A stretch of DNA of 12,815 nt. Source: an uncultured Eubacteriaceae bacterium. GTDB taxonomy: Bacteria > Bacillota > Clostridia > Lachnospirales > Lachnospiraceae. Location: NCBI GenBank assembly GCA_945938055.1, contig CAMEUH010000050.1, positions 1 to 12,815 on the forward strand, in the 5' to 3' direction. Made by a program: the position numbers and the translations under genes. Positions 7,491 through 12,815 of the stretch are shown here, piece by piece. The notes beneath the pieces were generated by a model that saw only the letters and a program-made list of their open reading frames with translations, was not told where the DNA came from and did not search any database. Positions within the stretch are counted from its first letter, which is position 1. Each line of letters opens with the position of its first letter.

Positions 7491-7947
7491 CTACTACTAA
7501 CCACATATTGTCGTCATCATATTTAACTATTCTTACGCTTACTTCTTCATGTAATCTATAGTTATTTCTTTCACTATATAAAGCAATAAAATCGCTACCT
7601 TTCAAAATAGTTCCTTGTGGATAATAACATTCTACTCTCCCCAGAACATTTGAACCAATTTTATATTTTGCTTTAACAGCCTCCCATTGTTTCAAAAATT
7701 TGGCTAAACAACTATACCACAATTCTTGAAATTCATTTTTTGATATTATCTTTTCGATACTTTCCTCCTCAAAAACACCTTCTGCCAGACAATTCTCAAA
7801 ACATGATAAATGATATCTACCACAAGTATCCATAGATATTTGTCGAACAGCATAGTTTTCTCCATCTAATTCTATCCAATACTTATCCCCCTCATCTTGG
7901 AGATAAATATATTTCTTATCTAGCAATCTATTGTCCCACCTTTCCAA
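7486..7947 (-). CDS. Putative immunity protein for the headless toxin tip (153 aa)
   Basis: A soluble 153-residue protein rich in aromatic and acidic residues, with a C-terminal beta-like half (GSNVLGRVECYYPQGTILKG, then HEEVSVRIVKYDDDNMWLVVE). The first possible start in this frame is a TTG at 7947, inside the end of the toxin fragment, so the two frames overlap by 20 bases. AGGTGGG lies only a few bases inside the TTG start, so the true start may differ; the next TTG codon in frame is at 7926. I do not know a named family. The role as immunity protein follows from the classic toxin-then-overlapping-small-gene layout. Confidence 0.7.
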   Translation of the reverse strand: MERWDNRLLDKKYIYLQDEGDKYWIELDGENYAVRQISMDTCGRYHLSCFENCLAEGVFEEESIEKIISKNEFQELWYSCLAKFLKQWEAVKAKYKIGSNVLGRVECYYPQGTILKGSDFIALYSERNNYRLHEEVSVRIVKYDDDNMWLVVE

Positions 7948-8095
7948 AACTGATAATTCTATTCGTTAAATCTAACGGAACTTCATTCGGAATTACAAAA
8001 ACTCCATCTCTACCGCTTTTCGTGGCCAAATTTGAATGAAATTTACCGCTAATTAAGTCATTATCTAAATCTGATTTACAGCCTTTCTTAACAAA
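7928..8095 (-). pseudogene. C-terminal toxin-tip fragment (55 codons), no start codon
   Basis: An open frame following an in-frame TAA (8098-8096) encodes 55 residues including KSDLDNDLISGKFHSNLAT, then SGRDGVFVIPNEVPLDL and the end RIISFGKVGQ. It has no start codon and reads like the very end of a polymorphic toxin C-terminal domain. Its stop lies inside the first codons of the immunity gene at 7486-7947, as expected for a toxin-immunity pair. Its broken 5' edge lies five bases from the 45-nt hairpin repeat (8100-8144), so the deletion or recombination junction is at or next to that repeat. The catalytic class cannot be assigned from such a short tail. Confidence 0.6.
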
Positions 8096-8099
8096 TTAT

Positions 8100-8144
8100 A
8101 ACGCATTATCTCCACAGTACCAAGTACTATGAAAACAATGCGTT
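8100..8144 (-). repeat. 45-nt hairpin repeat, copy 1
   Basis: On the minus strand the outer arms AACGCATT and AATGCGTT enclose a fully paired inner stem with a UUG loop: 21 pairs when G-U pairs are allowed. The copy lies 100 bases after the stop of the immunity gene at 8245-8682 and directly before the headless toxin tip. It is 37/45 identical to copy 2 at 11733-11777, and the four bases TTAG in front are also shared. No U-tract follows, so it is not a typical terminator. Confidence 0.75.
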
Positions 8145-8244
8145 CTAAGGTTATTATACACTGCTGGTCTTGACTAATGTCCTGCCTAAGCCAATAAATT
8201 AGCTTAATATGTTGATGTGCTCTTATATGGTAAGAAAATAAATT

Positions 8245-8682
8245 TTACACTGTCTCATCATCTAATATATTAATTATACCAGTATCTGTTTTCAAAAACG
8301 CTCTCGCCCAAGTTATATCATTTTTATCAAACTCAACATCATCTTCATATAAATACTCTTCTGAGTATTCATAATTAACATACAGTTCAGATGCAAAATC
8401 TGTAATACGTTTCAGATCATATGCTTTATCCAATTTAATAGCTGCTGGATATTGAGAAAGATCATAAATTGTAATCCTTTTTTTGCATGAACAACATTCG
8501 GCGAACAAACTTGGATGATTATCCTTGTAAATAAGAAATTTATCATTTTTACAATCACATATTATTTTATACAAATATGAATAATCTCCTCCATATTCAT
8601 GCTTTAGCATTTGAAAATATATATCACCTTCCACATCATTACAATAATTCTCAACATGTGTTGGTGCAATTATTTTTTTCAT
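8245..8682 (-). CDS. Putative cognate immunity protein of the Rhs toxin tip (145 aa)
   Basis: A 145-residue acidic cytosolic protein starting MKKIIAPTHVENY. It has a possible metal-binding cluster with C42-x-C44 in ICDCKND and C63, C64 and C66 in ECCSCKKR. The C-terminal part is rich in Glu, Asp and Tyr (around residues 98-120), as expected for a partner that covers a basic nuclease surface. ATG 8682 has AGGAG eight bases upstream, and this site lies between the rhs stop (8699) and the start, so the pair is translationally linked. I do not recognise a named immunity family. The role is inferred from position directly behind the toxin tip. Confidence 0.75.
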   Translation of the reverse strand: MKKIIAPTHVENYCNDVEGDIYFQMLKHEYGGDYSYLYKIICDCKNDKFLIYKDNHPSLFAECCSCKKRITIYDLSQYPAAIKLDKAYDLKRITDFASELYVNYEYSEEYLYEDDVEFDKNDITWARAFLKTDTGIINILDDETV

Positions 8683-8698
8683 AATTGGTCTCCTAACT

Positions 8699-10951
8699 CT
8701 AATACTTAAAAATCAATTGAATAATTGAATCTGGGTCTGCAACACACATACGATTGAACGCCTCAATTTCCCTATTAAGTTCATCAATATTATCTAATCC
8801 ATAATTAGAAACATAATTAGTATTATATCTCTGTCCATCAATAACATACGAAGCATCTGGTTTAGTATATTTACCATCTGGAGCATATACTCTATTTCCA
8901 TTAGAATCACGTTGTACACAATTTTTTCTAATATCTGTTGCACCATTAGATGCTGCATTATCCAATTCTGTTTCAATCGCATTATTGTGCTTTACATTTC
9001 CTTTACCATGCTCTGCTCCCCAATTAGTTCTACTTGTTTCACTGCCACTCTCACCATTATTCTGGACACCATTTTCTTCAACCCCACAATTATTATGCAC
9101 CAGCACATTCCCATCTGTCACATAATACGTATGTCCTTCTTCCACCTCAAGGTTATAGACCTTAACCGGTTCTTCTAACTTCTCTGTGCTGACACTGACT
9201 ACGGTCTGCCCTTCACCATCACGGGTTCTTAAGACATCGCCTGCCGCAAGCTCCGATGCTGTAACCCATCCTTTTCCTTCCACATAAAATGGATGCCCGG
9301 CTGTGGTATTGATAAATGCTCCGCCTGAAGTCTCCACATGAACCAGTGTGTCCGTACAGGAAATGCTTACCGAAAGAACTTCCCGAAGCTCTGCTTCCCC
9401 GGTTTCCACGTTTTCTGACCATACCAGCTCCCCGGCTTTCACTTCCCCAATCGGCTTAAGTCCATCCTCTGCAGCTACCAGGGTTTCTCCCGTGAAGCAC
9501 TGCTGGCTGATTGCATAGACCATGACCAACATCTGGACCAGCCGGACCGTGATTTCCACCGGGTCGCCTGATTCAAATGCCTTCATGATTAAGTCAAACT
9601 GGTTTCCGATGCCGAACACCACGAATACCGGCCGCAGGACCAGTCCCAGCGGGCTCTTGCAGATGTTTTCAATCACGTAGCCTACTGCGGCTCCCTTCAG
9701 CATCGCAAACAGGATGTCCCCAATGCTTCCTCCTCCCAGGATTGCCTGCTTGATTTCCATTGCCGTGTCATAAACCGTACATGCCACGTTTGCCATCGCC
9801 ATGAGCTTGTGCAGGCAGACGCTGATCTGGACTCCTCCCAGTGCACTCTGGATTCCGCCCGCGGCCATAAAGTCCGCCAGTGCAAAATACCCCGTCGGGT
9901 CCGTGTACATCACCGGATTGGCATTCGCATACAGATACCTGTGAAGGCTTACCGGGTCATTCATTCTTCCCGGATAGCTGTCCATGCTGATGAACGTTCC
10001 CGTGGACGGGTCCATGTATCTTGCCCTCAGGTAATAAAGTCCTGTCAGTTCGTTGTACTCTTCGCCCGTGTAGCGGTAGTCGTTTTCCGTGCTGCCCTGT
10101 CTGGTGAGCACATTTCCGAAGGCATCATAGGAATACCGGTCGGTTATGTTGCCCTCCCCGTCCAGGAGTGCCCGGATGCTTCCATGCCCGTCAGCTACAT
10201 AATACCACACTTTTCCGTCCGATTCCATACAGATGAGGTCTTCGCCTCTCAGGTAAGAGGTGATGGTCTTTCCGTCAGCCGTCACCTTTGCGCTGACCTG
10301 CGCCAGTGCTGTACCACTGTCCACCACATAATACTGTGTCTCTTCCTCATTGACCGTTTTCGAGACTCTGTTTCCGAAGGCATCATAAGTGTAGCGCTCC
10401 GTGGTCACGGAATTTCCTTCCTGTATGGTTACAAGAAGAAGGCGGTTTTCACCGTCATAACGGTAGGTGGTCCGGCTGCTTCCGTCCCTTCCCACAAGAT
10501 TTCCGTTGGCATCATAACTGTATACTATGGCTCCGTCCGGTGCATTTTCCCTTACAAGCTGGTTTAATTCGTTGTATTCATACGTGGTGGTTCCTTCCAC
10601 AATCCGCACTTCATCACTGGAAGGATCCGCAATGCCGCTGATGTCGCCGGTTATCCTGGTTTTCTTCTGAATCCGGTTGCTTTCCGCATCATAGGCATAT
10701 TCATTTGCCAGCGTGCCTTTATGGTCCGTTATGGACTCGTTGATGAGGCGGTTCAGGGAATCGTACATGTTCACAGTCGTCACCGTTCCGGCTGGTGAGG
10801 TTTCGCTGGTCTGGATCCGCTCCCCCGCCTTTCCGAGCACATAGGAATACTGCAGGATGACGTTTCCGTTCCGGTCCGTGACTTTCTCTTCCGTCAGACG
10901 GTGGCAGCTGTCATAACGGTAGGTGGTAACCACACCGTTTGCATAGGTCAT
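8699..10951 (-). CDS. Rhs/YD-repeat polymorphic toxin with PT-HINT domain and nuclease-like tip, 5'-truncated
   Basis: Residue numbers are from ATG 10951. Residues 1-300 contain YD repeats (YRYDSCHRL, YSYDANGNLVGRDG, YTYDAFGNRVS). The Rhs core follows, with YLRARYMDP near 308-315 and YANANPVMYTDPTG ending at 354. A hydrophobic region (355-484) leads to a PT-HINT domain (485-621) with C485, a TAGH block and the VHNN end before C622, the likely self-cleavage point. Residues 622-750 are the toxin tip, with KHNNAIETELDNAASNGATD and KPD at 697-699, similar to restriction-endonuclease-fold toxin tips. The frame continues open upstream to 11044 and still encodes Rhs sequence to about 11035, where it meets an IS256-like transposase start. 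The long N-terminal part normal for Rhs toxins is absent, so this is probably a silent or donor copy. The core is GC-rich and the tip AT-rich. The immunity gene follows. Confidence 0.85.
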   Translation of the reverse strand: MTYANGVVTTYRYDSCHRLTEEKVTDRNGNVILQYSYVLGKAGERIQTSETSPAGTVTTVNMYDSLNRLINESITDHKGTLANEYAYDAESNRIQKKTRITGDISGIADPSSDEVRIVEGTTTYEYNELNQLVRENAPDGAIVYSYDANGNLVGRDGSSRTTYRYDGENRLLLVTIQEGNSVTTERYTYDAFGNRVSKTVNEEETQYYVVDSGTALAQVSAKVTADGKTITSYLRGEDLICMESDGKVWYYVADGHGSIRALLDGEGNITDRYSYDAFGNVLTRQGSTENDYRYTGEEYNELTGLYYLRARYMDPSTGTFISMDSYPGRMNDPVSLHRYLYANANPVMYTDPTGYFALADFMAAGGIQSALGGVQISVCLHKLMAMANVACTVYDTAMEIKQAILGGGSIGDILFAMLKGAAVGYVIENICKSPLGLVLRPVFVVFGIGNQFDLIMKAFESGDPVEITVRLVQMLVMVYAISQQCFTGETLVAAEDGLKPIGEVKAGELVWSENVETGEAELREVLSVSISCTDTLVHVETSGGAFINTTAGHPFYVEGKGWVTASELAAGDVLRTRDGEGQTVVSVSTEKLEEPVKVYNLEVEEGHTYYVTDGNVLVHNNCGVEENGVQNNGESGSETSRTNWGAEHGKGNVKHNNAIETELDNAASNGATDIRKNCVQRDSNGNRVYAPDGKYTKPDASYVIDGQRYNTNYVSNYGLDNIDELNREIEAFNRMCVADPDSIIQLIFKY
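9046..9100 (-). repeat. 55-bp exact direct repeat at the HINT/toxin-tip boundary, copy 1
   Basis: The 55 bases encoding VHNNCGVEENGVQNNGES are identical, base for base, to 12761-12815 at the end of the window. Just past this point the two rhs genes diverge completely into different toxin tips. The repeat probably extends further into the HINT domain beyond the window. It is a natural site for homologous exchange of tips. Confidence 0.95.
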
Positions 10952-11024
10952 CTGCTTCCGGTTTCCTGCCGCATCATAGCAGTAGGTACGGAGGTTCTCC
11001 TGACTGTACTGGGCAGTCTGCCTT

Positions 11025-11157
11025 TCATAAGTTAATGATTTCTCTCATTGCTTCTTTTTGTGGGCTGTCATTTTTTCTTGCCATAAATAAAATCTCCAAA
11101 CTGAGTAATCTTATCTTACATCAGTTTGAAGGTTTACACAAACTTTGGGATAGTCCC
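11025..11157 (-). mobile_element. IS256-type remnant: terminal repeat and first codons of the transposase
   Basis: On the minus strand the segment begins near 11157 with GGGACTATCCCAAAG followed by TTTGTGTAAACC, which has the look of IS256-family termini. GGAG and an ATG at 11084 open a frame reading MARKNDSPQKEAMREIINL, like the N-terminus of IS256-family transposases of Clostridia. The frame stops at 11025 because it runs out of frame into rhs sequence. The junction therefore lies at about 11030-11040. The rest of the transposase and the other IS end are missing from the window. Family assignment is by recollection of the motif and terminus. Confidence 0.6.
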
Positions 11158-11931
11158 GATTGCTGGGGATTATCCATGATTATCTTAATTGTCTGTATTC
11201 ATGAGACCTCAGCGAATTATTTGTAAACCGTCTGTGTATGTCATAATCCATCTTGAAGTAAAACTTAATTGTAGTCAAATCTTGAAAAACACTTGCCTTT
11301 CTAAGTTTTCAATATACATTCTGGCAGTTTTGTGCTATAAAAATGAGCAAACAGGTATCCTTCTTATACCACCACAATATGAAGAAATTTAATATAAATC
11401 CTCGTATCGAAATAATAATGCAGAGTTCGATGCTTCTTACGTAAAATTAGATAATATATGGTTTTCAATCACTTATCAAAACGTCAGTTCTGTAGAACAA
11501 CTATATTTCTCCATTAGCAGAAATGCTGATACTGTATGACTTTCCAGCATAATCTGAAAACTCTGTCCGACACTTTGGTCTGAGTGCAACGATTTGAATA
11601 TACAGAAAAGTATTTCTTAAAATTACCAGTATAATAAAGAAAATCTTGAAATGTATTACCGCTTTTTAGGTCAATTACTATATTTACAATACAACTTAGG
11701 TAAATTATATTTTAACATTTAGCATACAGAAAAACGCATTGTCTTCACAGCAACAAGTGCCATGAAAACAACACGTTCTAATTTTTTGAAGAAACAATAT
11801 CCAGTTATCATTTCGGATATCCTTAAGCATACCTAGATGGTGAATTACACCTAGCATCTCTAAATTAATACATTGAATTAATTGACAGTGATAAAAGCCA
11901 TTTTTGAAATTCTCTAAATTCCACCATCAAA
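11158..11931 (-). other. Decayed accessory DNA without an intact gene
   Basis: No convincing gene is found in this 774-bp stretch. On the minus strand there are short open pieces without starts: one of about 40 codons ending near 11476 (contains KSLHSDQSVGQSFQIMLESH), one ending near 11318, and one ending near 11181 (contains FKMDYDIHRRFTNNSLRSHE). They are separated by stops and frame changes, as expected for rotten IS or toxin genes; none is recognised. The segment also holds the second 45-nt hairpin repeat (11733-11777) and a small imperfect hairpin around 11834-11859. AT content is high throughout. Confidence 0.5.
11733..11777 (-). repeat. 45-nt hairpin repeat, copy 2
   Basis: Same length and layout as copy 1, with outer arms AACGTGTT and AATGCGTT on the minus strand. 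Twenty of 21 positions pair (G-U allowed). The mismatch is the pair closing the UUG loop. It lies 154 bases after the stop of the immunity gene at 11932-12402. Here the stem is followed by TTTTCTGT, so this copy could also act as a weak terminator. Confidence 0.75.
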
Positions 11932-12402
11932 TTATGCTGTAAAAATATATCCTGTTTTTTCCATTTGAATCAGTTCATCATTAGTATACTCTTTTACAAA
12001 AAACTCTCCTTTTTTAATATTTTGATATGGTACATTCTTTTTTATCCACTTTGCAAGCATATTGTACTCCATAATATAGTTTTTACTTTGTTGTATCTGA
12101 CCACTATTAGATTTATAATACTGGTCAGATATCCATAATCTACCTCTTAATATTCTATTTTCTTTTACCCTTGTTTTACAAAATTCAATAATTGGACTAT
12201 TTAACACATCAATTGAGTTATTTTTAGTTAATAAGCAACCAAATTCATTCTTATACAAATAGTAATCGTTATAAGAACATAAATTTTGAAAATCAATTTT
12301 ATTCCCTTCGTTATCAAGGAACAAAAAATTATTATTGATAAGAAAATCAATAAACTGATTTTGTACATTTTCACTCATATAAAAGTTTATTTGTTTTCCC
12401 AT
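11932..12402 (-). CDS. Putative cognate immunity protein of the incoming Rhs toxin (156 aa)
   Basis: A soluble protein beginning MGKQINFYMSENVQNQF. The segments LNSPIIEFCKTR, ILRGRLWISDQYY and LAKWIKKNVPY give it the look of an unnamed family of small Firmicutes proteins that begin KQINFYM and contain SPIIEF and RGRLW; I cannot give a Pfam name. ATG 12402 is preferred, with GGAAAGG five bases upstream. An ATG at 12420 that overlaps the toxin stop by one base would add six residues but puts the purine-rich site inside the coding region. It lies directly behind the toxin tip at 12420-12815, so it is the expected immunity partner. AT-rich base use matches the tip, not the Rhs core. Confidence 0.75.
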   Translation of the reverse strand: MGKQINFYMSENVQNQFIDFLINNNFLFLDNEGNKIDFQNLCSYNDYYLYKNEFGCLLTKNNSIDVLNSPIIEFCKTRVKENRILRGRLWISDQYYKSNSGQIQQSKNYIMEYNMLAKWIKKNVPYQNIKKGEFFVKEYTNDELIQMEKTGYIFTA

Positions 12403-12419
12403 AACAACCTTTCCTTTCA

Positions 12420-12815
12420 TTAATATTCAAAAATTATTGGTCCCATCTGTGGATTATTATATGGCCAAAAATACACTGGTGCACCATTATAATCAAAAGA
12501 ATTCATTATATCATCTATCGCCTTCGATTCACGCATTATAGGTGTACCATTTTTATTAACTTTTCCAACTTGATGGATTTTAGTAACTTCTCCATCTATA
12601 ATTTCCACAGCATCTGCATATCTACTCTGTTTATATCCATTAGGAGTATCATACTTTCGTTCATATTGAATTTTACCATTAACATTTGTCTTTTCAATCG
12701 AATTTATTGTATTTTGATGTGCTGTACCACCTTTTTTCCCATTTGGATTAGGTACTGTCTCACTCTCACCATTATTCTGGACACCATTTTCTTCAACCCC
12801 ACAATTATTATGCAC
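12420..12815 (-). CDS. Rhs toxin C-terminal tip, partial at window edge
   Basis: The last 131 codons of an Rhs-type gene that continues beyond 12815. It enters in frame at VHNNC, the end of a PT-HINT domain identical to that of the other rhs gene. After the shared 18 residues the tip is different: GKKGGTAHQNTINSI (26-40), then SRYADAVEIIDGEV (64-77), KIHQVGKVNKNG (79-90) and RESKAIDDI (95-103). The order GGxxH, RYxD, QVGK and RE recalls restriction-endonuclease-like toxin tips, with D68 and K85 as candidate active-site residues, which would make it a DNase. This class call is inference. It ends at TAA 12422-12420 and overlaps the first possible ATG of the immunity gene by one base. A full-length, working rhs gene upstream is likely but not visible. 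Confidence 0.75.
   Translation of the reverse strand: MHNNCGVEENGVQNNGESETVPNPNGKKGGTAHQNTINSIEKTNVNGKIQYERKYDTPNGYKQSRYADAVEIIDGEVTKIHQVGKVNKNGTPIMRESKAIDDIMNSFDYNGAPVYFWPYNNPQMGPIIFEY
12761..12815 (-). repeat. 55-bp exact direct repeat at the HINT/toxin-tip boundary, copy 2
   Basis: Identical to 9046-9100 and cut by the window end. See copy 1 for the coding content. The true repeat is probably much longer because the HINT and core regions of paired rhs genes are usually conserved. Confidence 0.95.

Noticed and set aside
8100..8144. The hairpin repeat as an integron attC site
   Set aside because: The outer AAC...GTT arrangement is suggestive, but the flanking bases do not fit the RYYYAAC and GTTRRRY consensus in either copy and no integrase or cassette array is present.
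9809..10567. 252-residue plus-strand ORF opposite the rhs core
   Set aside because: It is the antisense shadow of a GC-rich, conserved Rhs reading frame; it has no ribosome-binding site and no recognisable protein character.
1..12815. CRISPR array or tRNA/rRNA genes
   Set aside because: No regularly spaced short repeats and no tRNA-like cloverleaf or rRNA sequence were seen on reading either strand.

Overview
The window looks like a Lachnospiraceae-type Clostridia chromosome (Firmicutes). The evidence is the codon and base use, strong AGGAG ribosome-binding sites, the metG-tatD gene order, and Rhs proteins and IS families of the kind common in gut Clostridia. This assignment rests on reading the sequence, not on a search.

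Positions 1-3736 hold a housekeeping operon on the minus strand: metG (methionyl-tRNA synthetase), a MATE-family exporter and the first 89 codons of a TatD-type hydrolase. MATE and tatD overlap. A weak hairpin lies between metG and MATE. A divergent promoter region (3708-3807) with a near-perfect 18-bp AT-only inverted repeat separates this operon from a plus-strand gene (3854-5623). That gene encodes a lipoprotein with DUF885-type metal-binding motifs and ends at a strong intrinsic terminator (5649-5679).

Positions 5688-12815 are a polymorphic-toxin accessory region, all coding on the minus strand. Read in the direction of transcription it begins with the C-terminal toxin tip of an Rhs gene that enters from beyond the window (12420-12815) and its immunity candidate (11932-12402). 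A decayed stretch with a small hairpin repeat follows. Next is a 5'-truncated rhs gene (8699 to about 11040) fused at its broken end to the first codons of an IS256-type transposase. It carries YD repeats, the Rhs core, a PT-HINT self-cleavage domain and a different toxin tip. Behind it come a second immunity candidate (8245-8682), a second copy of the hairpin repeat, a headless toxin tip (7928-8095) overlapping a third immunity candidate (7486-7947), a coding-like remnant, a possible IS66 left-end remnant, a CPCC zinc-binding-type gene (6810-7046), two more immunity-like genes (6262-6699, 5862-6251) and a small Imm53-like stub (5688-5789).

The layout fits the known model in which Rhs/polymorphic toxin loci gain new tips by recombination at the conserved core/HINT end and keep old immunity genes as an orphan array. 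Direct support comes from a 55-bp exact repeat at the HINT/tip boundary of both rhs genes, and from the contrast between the GC-rich core and the AT-rich tips. The least explained element is a 45-nt hairpin present twice, each time a short way downstream of an immunity gene. Seven of the eight differences between the copies keep base pairing, and only if it is read as minus-strand RNA.
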